A stretch of DNA of 53,159 nucleotides, taken from assembly GCA_020160755.1 (NCBI GenBank), contig JAIUPN010000009.1, forward strand, positions 137,694-190,852, read 5' to 3'. The notes under the pieces are model-generated. The model saw only the letters and a list, made by a program, of their open reading frames with translations, had not been told where the DNA came from and made no database searches. The stretch's first letter is position 1; every line of letters begins with the position of its first letter. The position numbers and the translations under genes were made by a program. The DNA comes from Pseudomonadota bacterium. Lineage in GTDB: Bacteria; Pseudomonadota; Alphaproteobacteria; Sphingomonadales; Sphingomonadaceae. Shown in pieces: positions 34,225-43,195 of this stretch.

Positions 34225-36080
34225 CAGAAACGCGCCCGCACGCCGCCATAGGCGGCCCGGCCATAGGTGCCGTAGCCCGCCGCGGTTGCGTAATCGGCGT
34301 CGAACAGATTGTCGACGCGGCCGTAAATCTCGAAATGGCCGCCTACGGGGAAGGACGCGCGAATACCCGCGAGCGCATAGCCGTCGAGCGGCACATTGTT
34401 CGCCGCATCGTCGAAACTGTCGCCGACCAGCGTCAGCGTCGCGCCGGTCGACAGGCCGAACGACCAGTCATAATCGGCCGACAGGCTGACCGCGTGCGCG
34501 GCACGGCGGGGCAGGCGCTTGCCGTCGAACGCCGGGCGCCCCGACCGGTCGCGCGCGTCGATATAGCTGTACGATGCGGTGACGTTCAGCGCGTCGACGG
34601 GCTTCAGTGCCAGCGTCGCCTCGACTCCCTTGGCGCGCGTGCGGTCGATATTGCCATAGGTGAAGGTCGCATTGTCGTAATTGATCTGGTCGTTCGTGTT
34701 GCGCAGGAACGCGGTCAGCGAGACGAGCGCACGGCCGTTCGCAAGACTTTGGTCGATACCGATGTCATAGCTTTTCGACCGTTCGGGGCGGAGCGCGGCA
34801 TTGCCGCTGAACGCGTCGTAAAGCTGGTACAGCGACGGTGCCTTGAATCCTTCGCCATAGCTTAGCCGGACATTGGTCGCGCCGGCATTCGGCGAATAAT
34901 TGGCGTTGGCGCCGAACGTCGTCGCGCCGCCGAACTGGCTGTGGTCGTCGTGACGAATGCCGCCGGTCAATGACAGGCCAGTGAACGGCTGGACGATCCC
35001 CAGCGCGTAGACGCTGTCGATATTGGCCTTCTGGCTGTCGGTCGATCCAAAGCCGAAGAAATCATAATCGGGGCGCTCATGCTCATATCCGAAGATCAGC
35101 TTGGCCTGCTGCACCGGCGTCACGACGCCCTGATATTCAAAACGCAGATTGGTACCCGAATAGCCGTAATCGGGCGCTGTCCCGCGCACGAAATAATAAT
35201 CACGCTCGTTGCGCATCCACGTCACCGCGGCGCGGCTGGTGAAATTGCTGTCGAACAGGGCGAGGTTCACTCCGGCATAGCCGATATATTGATCGAGCTT
35301 GGCGACGTCGGCGCTGTCGGCGGGCGGGCCGAAGAAACTGTCATAGTCGAGGTCGGCGTTGATGTAATAGCCGCGCAGATCAAGGCTCAGCGCATCGCTG
35401 AATGCGACCTTCAGCCGCGCGTTGCCGGCGAAATTCTTGTATCCGTCCTTCTCGGTCCCGACGGCGGCCGACGAAATGCCGTCGGTGCGGAAATAGGCCC
35501 CGCCGATCCCGCCCGAAATCGCCCCGGCGGTGCCCGACACATCGGCTTTGGCGTTGAGGGTGTCGCTATGACCATATTCGGCCGAAGCATTCGCCGCGAA
35601 GCCTTCTGCCGGCGTCGCGGTCATCAGGCTGACGACGCCGCCGATCGCCTGGCTGCCGTGTACGACCGAATTGGATCCGCGCAGTACTTCGATCCGGTCG
35701 ATGTTGCCGGTCAGCAGGTGGCCGAAATCATATCCGTCGCCGATGCCGCTCGGATCGTTGACCTTCACCCCGTCGATCAGCACCAAAGTCTGCGTCGTTT
35801 CCGCGCCGCGAAGCGACACGCCGGTTACCGAACCGGTGCCGCCCGTGCGGCTGAAGCGCACGCCGGGCGTTGTCGCGAGCAGGTCGACGACATTGATCGT
35901 CTGGCGCTTTTCGATGGTGTCGGCGTCGAGGATCGTGATCGCCTGTCCGACCTCGTCGCGCGATTGCTCGACGCCTGATGCAGTGACGACGATATCGTCG
36001 CGATTGTTTTCGGCAGTTTCGGCAAAGGCCGGCGTCGCCGTCGCCAGTGCCAGCAGGGAAATGGTCGCAAATTTCAACAT
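34224..36080 (-). CDS. btuB: TonB-dependent outer-membrane cobalamin receptor
   Basis: A 618-residue receptor with signal peptide MLKFATISLLALATATPAFA, a TonB-box-like DDIVVTASG, a plug domain (NVVDLLATTPGVRFSRTGG, LRGAETTQTLVLIDGVKVNDPSG, IEVLRGSNSVVHGSQAIGGVV) and a 22-strand barrel ending in aromatic Phe (GGVRARF). Its size matches BtuB. ATG 36080 is the start that gives the signal peptide. A cobalamin riboswitch lies about 190 nt upstream on the same strand, which makes the substrate assignment firm. Confidence 0.95.
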   Translation of the reverse strand: MLKFATISLLALATATPAFAETAENNRDDIVVTASGVEQSRDEVGQAITILDADTIEKRQTINVVDLLATTPGVRFSRTGGTGSVTGVSLRGAETTQTLVLIDGVKVNDPSGIGDGYDFGHLLTGNIDRIEVLRGSNSVVHGSQAIGGVVSLMTATPAEGFAANASAEYGHSDTLNAKADVSGTAGAISGGIGGAYFRTDGISSAAVGTEKDGYKNFAGNARLKVAFSDALSLDLRGYYINADLDYDSFFGPPADSADVAKLDQYIGYAGVNLALFDSNFTSRAAVTWMRNERDYYFVRGTAPDYGYSGTNLRFEYQGVVTPVQQAKLIFGYEHERPDYDFFGFGSTDSQKANIDSVYALGIVQPFTGLSLTGGIRHDDHSQFGGATTFGANANYSPNAGATNVRLSYGEGFKAPSLYQLYDAFSGNAALRPERSKSYDIGIDQSLANGRALVSLTAFLRNTNDQINYDNATFTYGNIDRTRAKGVEATLALKPVDALNVTASYSYIDARDRSGRPAFDGKRLPRRAAHAVSLSADYDWSFGLSTGATLTLVGDSFDDAANNVPLDGYALAGIRASFPVGGHFEIYGRVDNLFDADYATAAGYGTYGRAAYGGVRARF

Positions 36081-36269
36081 GGGAAGCCCCCGACGCCGGC
36101 AACGAAGGGCGGAGCCTGCCGATGCGTCGGACGCGATCGACCGATGCCGGCATCGCAAGTGGCGTAACGCCTGCGGCATCGGCACCGAGGCGGCTCCGGC
36201 CGCCTGGTCGTCGCTCGACGGAAACCTCCGTGCCGCGGCCTTTCCCTGGGCCTTGGCATTGAGCGACCC

Positions 36270-36442
36270 ACGCCGGCAGGTCTCCTGGCTCGCGGGTCAG
36301 GGCTCGATGCACGCCTTCCCAGGTGACCCCAGTGGCTGATCCGCAAATACGGACCGGTGCGTCTCGCTCACCGCTTACAGTTGCAGGGACAGCCTCGGCT
36401 TCGAGGGTTCAGGACGAACCCCTTCACCGCGTTCCCATATTA
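36270..36442 (-). promoter_or_regulatory. Cobalamin (AdoCbl) riboswitch
   Basis: Read on the minus strand, the class landmarks occur in order: GGGAACGCGGTGAAG (36422-36436), CTGCAACTGTAAGCGGTGAGC, GCCACTGG, GGGAAGGCGTGCATCGA, and the B12 box GCCAGGAGACCTGCC (36275-36289). Between it and btuB is a leader of about 185 nt (36081-36269) with GC-rich inverted repeats that probably forms the expression platform. Cobalamin binding should lower expression of btuB-cobO-btuFCD and the dioxygenase gene. Confidence 0.95.
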
Positions 36443-36526
36443 AGCCCTTTCGGGCACCGGCGCGATCATGCGCAGGGCAAGCCCCGCACGCGCCGCCCAT
36501 AGCGGAACGACGGTTTTGCGCAATGC

Positions 36527-37687
36527 CTATTGCCGCTCGACGATCATCGCCGCGCCGACCCCCATCGCGCCGGTCAGCACAACCAGCCCGTATCGCCCTC
36601 CGCACGCGTCGAGCGCGTCGAGCAGGGTCGAGGTCAGGATCGCGCCGCTCGCGCCCATCGGATGGCCTTTGGCGAGATGCCCGCCGCTGACGTTCACCCG
36701 CGCCGGGTCGGCGCCCCGGTCGCGCAGGAATTTGGCGATGGTGACGGCGAAGGCTTCCATGAACTCGATCCGGTCCATGTCGTCCAGCGTCAGTCCGGCG
36801 CGGGCCAGCACCTTGTCCATCGCCGCGAACCCCGCGGTCAGCGACGCGGCGGGATCGCCGCCGCTCTCGGCAAAGGCAATCACGCGGGCACGCGGGGAGG
36901 GGCCAAGCCCTTCGCCGCCGACGAGCGCCAGTCCAGCGCCGTCGCAGATCGGCGGGGCGTGCGCGATGCTGTGCAGCGGCTCGAACGTCGCGCCTTCCAG
37001 CGCTCCGGCATATTGCGTCTGCAATTCGCCGAAGGCTGGCGGTGCCGCCGCGAGCGATTCCACACTTGTCTGGGGGCGAATGCACTCTTCGCCCGTCAAT
37101 GTGCCCGTCGCGATGCGCGATTTCTGGAGCGCCGCGTCATTTTCGGCTGCACCTGCCTTCTGCTGCGAGGCGAGCGCGACGGCATCGAGCTCACCGCGCG
37201 CGATACCTTCGGCGTGCGCGAGCCGGTCGGCGCCGAGCACCGGCGGCACGAAACGCGCGCGCGGCGGCAGTGCATCGTTCGCATAGAAATCCGCGCGGTC
37301 GCCGAGGAACTGGCTCGCGCTCATCGACTCGATCCCGCCCGCAAGGATGTGCGTCGCTTCGCCGCTCGCGACCTTCGCCACCGCCTGACCGATCGCCGAA
37401 AGGCCCGAAGCGCAATAATTGTTGATGCTGTGCGCGGCGGTGCTGTCGGGCAAGCCCGCGTGCAGCTTCGACACCAGCGCGATATGCCCGCCTTGCGCAC
37501 CCGCCTGCGTCACGCAGCCGAGCAGCAGGGCATCGGGCGTCGCCACGATCTCGCCGCAGCGCGCGGCGAGCGCCGCTGCCTGGCTACGCACCAGCTCCTG
37601 CGGGCTCAGCGCCGCGAGCCCGCCGTCGGGCCGCGCCTTGCCGCGCGGCGTGCGCACGGCGTCGTAAAGATAGACGGGATGCGGCAA
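36527..37687 (-). CDS. Thiolase-family protein lacking the second catalytic cysteine
   Basis: About 386 residues from TTG 37687, 1 nt after the upstream thiolase stop; the open frame continues upstream without family resemblance. The nucleophile C92 (NNYCASGLSAIG) and catalytic His (GGHLAKGHPMGASGA) are present. The C-terminal loop that normally reads CxGGGxG is LTGAMGVGAAM, so the general-acid/base Cys is Thr. It may be a thiolase variant with altered chemistry or a non-condensing partner of the neighbouring SCPx-type thiolase. Near its N-terminus it keeps DAVRTPRGKA. Confidence 0.85.
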   Translation of the reverse strand: MPHPVYLYDAVRTPRGKARPDGGLAALSPQELVRSQAAALAARCGEIVATPDALLLGCVTQAGAQGGHIALVSKLHAGLPDSTAAHSINNYCASGLSAIGQAVAKVASGEATHILAGGIESMSASQFLGDRADFYANDALPPRARFVPPVLGADRLAHAEGIARGELDAVALASQQKAGAAENDAALQKSRIATGTLTGEECIRPQTSVESLAAAPPAFGELQTQYAGALEGATFEPLHSIAHAPPICDGAGLALVGGEGLGPSPRARVIAFAESGGDPAASLTAGFAAMDKVLARAGLTLDDMDRIEFMEAFAVTIAKFLRDRGADPARVNVSGGHLAKGHPMGASGAILTSTLLDALDACGGRYGLVVLTGAMGVGAAMIVERQ

Positions 37688-37688
37688 A

Positions 37689-38918
37689 TCAGGTGCCGAC
37701 GACAAAGCTGACCGCGGTCGTCGCGCTGCCGCCGACGTTGAAGGTCGCGAAGTTGCGCGCGCCCTCGACCTGATAATCGCCGGCATTGCCGGTGACCTGT
37801 CGCCAGCTGTCGAGCAGCATCCGGACGCCCGTCGCACCGACAGGATGGCCAAGCCCGATCAGCCCGCCCGACGGATTGACCGGCAGCTTGCCGCCGAGCG
37901 CAATCGTCCCGTCCTCGACCGCGCGCCAGCTTTCGCCGGGCGGCGTGATGCCGAAATGGTCGATCGCCATATATTCGGTGATCGAGAAGCAATCGTGCAC
38001 CTCGACCCCGTCGCACGCGTAGATGTCGGGCATCTCCGCGCGCTTCAGGGCGTCCATCATCGCCTTGCGCACGCTGGGGAAGACATAGTCGCCGCCGCGA
38101 CTGTCGGCGACCTTGGTCGAGTAGAGCAGGGGCGCGGTGGCGTGGCCCCAGCCCTTGATGCGCGGGAGGCTCTCGATCGGGATCCCGCGGCGTTTCGCAT
38201 AAGCCGCCGCGACCTCGCGCGAGGCGAGGAAGATGGCGGCCGCGCCGTCGGTGACCTGCCCGCAATCGGATTTGCGAAGCGAGCCTTCGATCAGCGGATT
38301 GACCTCGTCATTCTCGCCGAGATGATCGTCGGTGACTGCCCAGCCGCGCGTCTGCGAGTTCGGATTTTTCTTCGCATTGGCAAAATTGTTCGCCGAAATG
38401 CCGCGCAGATGCGCGCGGTCGAGCCCGAAGCGCTCGTCATATTCCTCGGCGACCCGCGCGAACATCCAGGGCCAGAGGTAACGCGCCTCCTGCGCCTCGC
38501 GGCCCGCCCAGGCGGCGGCGCCGAGATATTCGGCGGCGCGCTGGCCGGGGACGTTGCGCATCAGTTCGATGCCGAGCACGAGCGCGAGGCCGTAACGCTC
38601 GGCCTCGATCTCGGCGGCGGCGGCGAGGATCGCGATGCTCCCCGACGCGCACGCAGCCTCGTGCCGCGAAGCCGGAATACCCGCGAGGTCAGGGTGGACA
38701 TGACCGAAGAAGCCGCCGAGCTGGCCTTGTCCCGCGAACAATTCGCCGACGAAATTGCCGACATGCGCGGTGTCGACTTCTTTGGGTTCGATCCCCGTCG
38801 CGGCGAAGGCGGCTTCGGCGACATCGCGGAACAGCTCGAACAATCCGCCGCCCTCGCGTTCGAGATTGCGCGCAAAATCGCTCTGCGCGCCGCCGAGGAT
38901 GAAGACGTCTTTCGCCAT
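37689..38918 (-). CDS. SCPx-type thiolase / acyl-CoA acetyltransferase
   Basis: A 409-residue protein of the SCP2-thiolase group. It starts MAKDVFILGGAQSDFARN, with the acylated cysteine C90 in EAACASGS, the NFANAKKNPNSQT segment, VEVHDCFSITEYMA and the HGH-like NPSGGLIGLGHPVGATG, ending with ARNFATFNVGGSATTAVSFV. This group acts in side-chain beta-oxidation of sterols, terpenoids or similar acids. It sits directly after the acyl-CoA ligase gene. Confidence 0.9.
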   Translation of the reverse strand: MAKDVFILGGAQSDFARNLEREGGGLFELFRDVAEAAFAATGIEPKEVDTAHVGNFVGELFAGQGQLGGFFGHVHPDLAGIPASRHEAACASGSIAILAAAAEIEAERYGLALVLGIELMRNVPGQRAAEYLGAAAWAGREAQEARYLWPWMFARVAEEYDERFGLDRAHLRGISANNFANAKKNPNSQTRGWAVTDDHLGENDEVNPLIEGSLRKSDCGQVTDGAAAIFLASREVAAAYAKRRGIPIESLPRIKGWGHATAPLLYSTKVADSRGGDYVFPSVRKAMMDALKRAEMPDIYACDGVEVHDCFSITEYMAIDHFGITPPGESWRAVEDGTIALGGKLPVNPSGGLIGLGHPVGATGVRMLLDSWRQVTGNAGDYQVEGARNFATFNVGGSATTAVSFVVGT

Positions 38919-38919
38919 G

Positions 38920-40611
38920 TCAGGCTTCCTTTTCGAGGGTTGCGAGCGCCATTTCGCGGACTTCGCTGCGCATCACCTTGTTGGTGACGTTGCGCGGCAG
39001 CGCGTCGAAGCGGAACAGGCGCTCGGGCAGTTTGAACACCGCGAGGTCGTGCCCGCGCAGATAATCGGCGACCTCGCCGATCCCCACATCGTCGGGCCCG
39101 CGCGGGACATAGGCGAGGCCGATGCGTTCGCCCATCGTCGGGTCGGGCAGCGAGAAGACGCACGCCTCGGCCAGTAGCGGATGCCCGCCGAGGAGCTGGT
39201 CGATCTCCTCGGGCGAGATATTGACCCCGCCGCGGATGATCAGATCCTTGCACCGCCCGACGAAGCGATAGAAATCGCCGCCCTCGGCGATCTCGAACAG
39301 GTCGCCGGTACGGAACCAGCCGTCGCCGGTAAAGGCTTCTGCAGTGCGTTCGGGGGCATTGTGATAGCCCTCGAACAGGGTCGGGCCGCGGATCTGGAGT
39401 TCGCCCGACATGCCGTCTGCCTCGATCGGATCGCCACCGCCGGGCGGTACGAGCCGGCTTTCGATGTTGGGCGCGCGGCCCTCGCCATAGGGGCGCTGAT
39501 AGGTGCCGCGGCGCGGGAACAGGCTCGCGCGCTTGTCGGGGTCGGGCATGTCGCCCTCGCCGGTGATGAAACTCATCCCCTCGTTCGACCCGAAGACGTT
39601 GACGATGATGATGCCCAGTTTCTCCTGGAAACCGCGCACCATCGCGGGGGCGAGCGGCGCCGAGCCTGAAGCGATGACGCGCAGGCTGGAGAGGTCGACA
39701 GACGCGAGCAAAGCCTCATTCTGGAGCAGCATGTTGAGCACCGCGGGCGGGGCGATCGTCAGGCTCGGTCGCTCGGTCGCGATCTGCTTGAGGTAGATGG
39801 CGGGGTCGAAGGGGTGATGCAGCACCATCGTCCCCGCGCTCGTCAGCCAGCACATGGTGATGCCGCCGATGCTTGCCATGTTGATCAGAGGGAAGGGGTT
39901 GAGCAGGACATCGCCCGGCCCGACCTTCATCGCTTCGTAACCGGCGCCCGCGACGGCGATCCAGTGATTGTGGCTGCGCGGCACGCCCTTCGGGACCCCG
40001 GTGGTGCCCGAGGTCCAGCAGATGGTGAAGATATCGTCGGCATCGACCGGGTTCGCCGCAACATGCGCGGCGAGCGCCCGTTCGTCGCCTTTCGCGACCG
40101 CAAGGTCGAGCGCGCCGGCGGGCGGATTCGGTCCGAAGGTCATCAGCGCGATGCCGCCCAGCAGCGGCTCTGCGACGCCGACATGGTCGCAGCCCTTCAC
40201 CTGCGTCGCGCAGACAAAAGCCCTGGGCTCGACGACGCCGATCATGCCTTTGAGCTCATGGCTGCGATATTGCACTGCCGCCGGGCTGACGATCGCGCCG
40301 ATCTGCGCGGCGGCAAAGTAGAGCGCGACGAACTCGCTGATGTTGGGCAACTGGACGAGCAGCACATCGTCCTTGCCGACCCCCGCCTTGACCAGCGCGC
40401 CCGCGATCCGGTCGATCTCGGCTTCCAGCTCCGCATAGCTCAGTCGCTGCGGTTCGCCAAAGGCGAAGTCGCCGCGGTTGGGGGCATCGACGAGCGCGAG
40501 CCGGTCAGGATGCGCCACCGCATTGGCGAAAAACAGGTCGGCGAACGTCTTGTCGCCCCACCAGCCGCTTGTCCGGTGCCGCTGCCGTTTATCCTCTCCC
40601 GCAGCGATCAT
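38920..40611 (-). CDS. Acyl-CoA/aryl-CoA ligase (adenylate-forming)
   Basis: A 563-residue enzyme with WTSGTTGVPKGVPRSHNHW (P-loop), VFGSNEGMSFITGEGD in place of the usual YGxTE, DGWFRTGDL, RCKDLIIRGGVNISPEEID and the catalytic-lysine region PRNVTNKVMRSEVRE. It resembles 2,3-dihydroxybenzoate-AMP ligase-like and terpenoid/cyclohexane-carboxylate ligases more than classical FadD. It probably activates the acid made by the oxygenase encoded next to it. It ends 1 nt before the thiolase start. Confidence 0.9.
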   Translation of the reverse strand: MIAAGEDKRQRHRTSGWWGDKTFADLFFANAVAHPDRLALVDAPNRGDFAFGEPQRLSYAELEAEIDRIAGALVKAGVGKDDVLLVQLPNISEFVALYFAAAQIGAIVSPAAVQYRSHELKGMIGVVEPRAFVCATQVKGCDHVGVAEPLLGGIALMTFGPNPPAGALDLAVAKGDERALAAHVAANPVDADDIFTICWTSGTTGVPKGVPRSHNHWIAVAGAGYEAMKVGPGDVLLNPFPLINMASIGGITMCWLTSAGTMVLHHPFDPAIYLKQIATERPSLTIAPPAVLNMLLQNEALLASVDLSSLRVIASGSAPLAPAMVRGFQEKLGIIIVNVFGSNEGMSFITGEGDMPDPDKRASLFPRRGTYQRPYGEGRAPNIESRLVPPGGGDPIEADGMSGELQIRGPTLFEGYHNAPERTAEAFTGDGWFRTGDLFEIAEGGDFYRFVGRCKDLIIRGGVNISPEEIDQLLGGHPLLAEACVFSLPDPTMGERIGLAYVPRGPDDVGIGEVADYLRGHDLAVFKLPERLFRFDALPRNVTNKVMRSEVREMALATLEKEA

Positions 40612-40612
40612 C

Positions 40613-42109
40613 TCAGGCGGCCAGCACGCTGTTATGGCCCATGCCGATATCGTCGCCGCTCGCCCACACGGTGTGCGTTCCCGAACAGATGCGCTCGGGC
40701 AGAATGATCCGGCACACGGGGCCCGCCGCGACGTTTTTCGCGTCGATCAGCACGCATTCGGAGCGGTCGGTTTCGAGGTCGGCGATGAACGACACGAGAT
40801 AACCGTCATCCTCGTCCTTCGCATCGATGCGCGGCGCGAACGGTGCTTCGCTGCCGAAACGGCCGGGGCCGAATTCATATTCTTCGCTCGTTCCGGCATT
40901 CAGGTCGTGCTTCACCAGCCCGCGGAACAGGAACCAGCCCGGCTCGGGGATCGCGCTGTACGCGTAGCGATAGGGTTTGCCCGCATAGCGATGGTTGAAC
41001 ATGCCGAATTCGAGATCGCGCTCGTCGAGCCGCTCTTCCGTTGTCGCGCCGGTCTTGAGGTTGAAGCGCCAGCGATGGAGCCGCGGCTTCAAGAGCCCCT
41101 GATCGAGATAGGCCATCATCCGCTCCAGTCCCTCAGGCGCATCGGGATAGGATTTCGGCATCGGCTCTTCCTGATAATATCCGTCGAGGATGATCTCGTC
41201 GCCTTCCTCCCACGCATTCAGCCAGTGGAGCGTGTAGGTCGGTTCGGCTTCGAACCAGCGGATGTCTTCGGGCCCGCCGAACCGCGGAATGATCGCGAAG
41301 CGCGTCTTTTCGTCGGGGTGGAATTGCACGACATGGAGGTTTTTCTTCAGCAGCTCCTCGTTCCAATAGAGCGGCATGTCGTTGAGGATTGTGTAGTTTT
41401 TGGTGAACGCAACATCGTGCGGAAGGCGCGGGCCCGCCAGCGGGACCGGCGTATAATGCTTCAGCTTGTTGTCCGCCCCGACGACGCCATAATGCATATA
41501 GGGCGCGTGCTTCGAGTAATTGAAAAACAGCAGCTCGCCGGTGTCGAGGTCGACCTTGCAATGCGCCGAAATGCCGTCGAGCGGCACCCAGCTTTCGGTG
41601 CCATATTGTTCGAGCGTGAACGGGTCGAGCCGGTAAGCCTCGCCGCACTGGTAAAAGGTCGAGATGATCTTGCCCGCGTGGATCGCGACGTCGGTGGATG
41701 AAGAATCCTTCAGCCATTCCTGCGCCCCCCAGCCGTGGCGCGTCGACTTGTGCGGCGGCTCCATCAGCCCCGCCCACAGCGAGCGGCCGGCTTCTTTCTC
41801 GGCCTCGAACCCCTTGGTGCGCACGAAACGGCTGCGATAGCTCGCGCGGCCGTCCTTGAAGCTGATCGAATGGATGAAACCGTCGCCGTCGAACGGGTGA
41901 TAGCGGCCGATCGGCTCGTGAATCTGGTTCTCGCCCGTGCGCACGTAAACGCCGTCGATATCGGTCGGGATATTGCCGATCACCTCGGCATCGCCGTTCG
42001 CGAAGATCGCGTTCCACTCATTGTAGGTCGGACGCCAGGCGCCCCTCATATAGGGATGGTCGTTCGGCTGGATCGTCGTTTCGATCGTCTCGACAAGCTC
42101 GGCGGTCAT
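40613..42109 (-). CDS. Carotenoid-cleavage oxygenase family protein (RPE65/CCD/lignostilbene dioxygenase)
   Basis: A 498-residue non-haem iron oxygenase. The four iron-binding histidines expected for the family are seen at H183 (GISAHCKVD), H231 (LPHDVAFTKNYTIL), H295 (YTLHWLNAWEEGDEI) and H479 (SGTHTVWASG). The N-terminal GVYVRTGENQIHEPIGRYHPFDGDGFIHS is typical. Members split C=C bonds in carotenoids, apocarotenoids or stilbenes to aldehydes/ketones. It has no signal peptide. It lies in one run with an acyl-CoA ligase and two thiolases, which suggests catabolism of the cleavage product. Confidence 0.92.
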   Translation of the reverse strand: MTAELVETIETTIQPNDHPYMRGAWRPTYNEWNAIFANGDAEVIGNIPTDIDGVYVRTGENQIHEPIGRYHPFDGDGFIHSISFKDGRASYRSRFVRTKGFEAEKEAGRSLWAGLMEPPHKSTRHGWGAQEWLKDSSSTDVAIHAGKIISTFYQCGEAYRLDPFTLEQYGTESWVPLDGISAHCKVDLDTGELLFFNYSKHAPYMHYGVVGADNKLKHYTPVPLAGPRLPHDVAFTKNYTILNDMPLYWNEELLKKNLHVVQFHPDEKTRFAIIPRFGGPEDIRWFEAEPTYTLHWLNAWEEGDEIILDGYYQEEPMPKSYPDAPEGLERMMAYLDQGLLKPRLHRWRFNLKTGATTEERLDERDLEFGMFNHRYAGKPYRYAYSAIPEPGWFLFRGLVKHDLNAGTSEEYEFGPGRFGSEAPFAPRIDAKDEDDGYLVSFIADLETDRSECVLIDAKNVAAGPVCRIILPERICSGTHTVWASGDDIGMGHNSVLAA

Positions 42110-43080
42110 GCGATGACTCCTTCGGCAGCGGCAAAGCGCGGCCGGGCGGCGGCCGCATCATATTCTTTCACAAGGCGGTCGACGATATCGGCCACGGGTT
42201 CGACGCCGCGCACCGCGCCGACGCCTTGTCCGGCGGACCAGACATTCTTCCACGCTTTCGCGTCGTCCTGCGCGTCGGAGAAGTTCGGGCGCTTGTCCTC
42301 GGGCATGTTGGTGGGGTCGTATCCCGCCGCAACCAGGCTCGATTTCAGCCAGTTGGCAGTCACACCGGTGATGCCTTTCGAAGGAATGATGTCCTCTGCG
42401 CCCGCCGCGACGACCATGTCCTTATAAGGCTGCACCGCCATGCTTTCGGTGCAGGCGATGAGCGACGTGCCGAGATAGGCGAAGTCGGCACCGAGGATTT
42501 CTGCCGCGCGCACGGCATGACCCGTCGAGATCGCGCCGCCGAGCACGAGCGGACCATCCCAGAATTGCCGGACCTCCTCGACGAAGGCGAAACCCGCGGT
42601 CGCGCCGGTGTGTCCGCCCGCGCCCGCTGCGACGAGCACCAGACCGTCGACTCCCGCTGCCGCGGCCTTGCGGGCGAAGCCAACCGAATTGACGTCGGCA
42701 AAGACGAGCCCGCCGTAAGAGTGGATTTCCTCGACCACGCGCGCCGGGCTGCCGAGCGCAGTGATCACCAGCGGCACCTTGTGGCGCACGACGCAGGCGA
42801 GGTCTTCGGGCAGGCGGCTGTTCGACGGATGGACGACCAGATTGACCGCCCAGGGCGCGGCGTCGGGGTCGTTCGACAGCGCGGCGTCTATCCGGCTTAC
42901 CCAATCCTCGAGGTCGGCAGAGGTGCGCGCATTAGGGGCGGGGAAACTGCCGATCACACCGGCGCGCGAGGCGGCGATCACCATCTCGGGTCCCGATACG
43001 AGGAACATCGGCGCCGCGATCGCGGGCAGGCGCAAATTGCGCGTCAGCGCTGGTGGAAGGCCGTGTCCCGGCAAGGTCAA
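42106..43080 (-). CDS. Nitronate monooxygenase / 2-nitropropane dioxygenase family flavoprotein
   Basis: A 324-residue FMN-dependent TIM-barrel protein. The FMN/phosphate motifs GAGGHTGATAGFAFVEEV, PLVLGGAISTGHAVRAA and GADFAYLGTSLIACTES are intact, and the N-terminus LRLPAIAAPMFLVSGPE matches the family. Many members found in catabolic clusters are not true nitronate enzymes; some act on enoates. It is first in this minus-strand operon, overlapping the oxygenase gene by 4 nt, and divergent from the TonB receptor. Confidence 0.9.
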   Translation of the reverse strand: MTLPGHGLPPALTRNLRLPAIAAPMFLVSGPEMVIAASRAGVIGSFPAPNARTSADLEDWVSRIDAALSNDPDAAPWAVNLVVHPSNSRLPEDLACVVRHKVPLVITALGSPARVVEEIHSYGGLVFADVNSVGFARKAAAAGVDGLVLVAAGAGGHTGATAGFAFVEEVRQFWDGPLVLGGAISTGHAVRAAEILGADFAYLGTSLIACTESMAVQPYKDMVVAAGAEDIIPSKGITGVTANWLKSSLVAAGYDPTNMPEDKRPNFSDAQDDAKAWKNVWSAGQGVGAVRGVEPVADIVDRLVKEYDAAAARPRFAAAEGVIA

Positions 43081-43101
43081 TCCTCTCTCAAATTATCTGA
43101 C

Positions 43102-43130
43102 TTGCATAACGATACTTAAAGCCCTTATGA
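43102..43130 (+). promoter_or_regulatory. Candidate promoter between the flavoprotein and TonB receptor genes
   Basis: TTGCAT (43102-43107), 17 nt, TTATGA (43125-43130) lies in the 115-bp divergent gap, about 65 nt before the receptor start. The region is AT-rich compared with its flanks. Confidence 0.4.
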
Positions 43131-43195
43131 GTCGCAAGGCAAGAAAAACATCGCGGGCGGTGGTCGCCAAGACGATGGGTGCGTGGGAGGACCCT

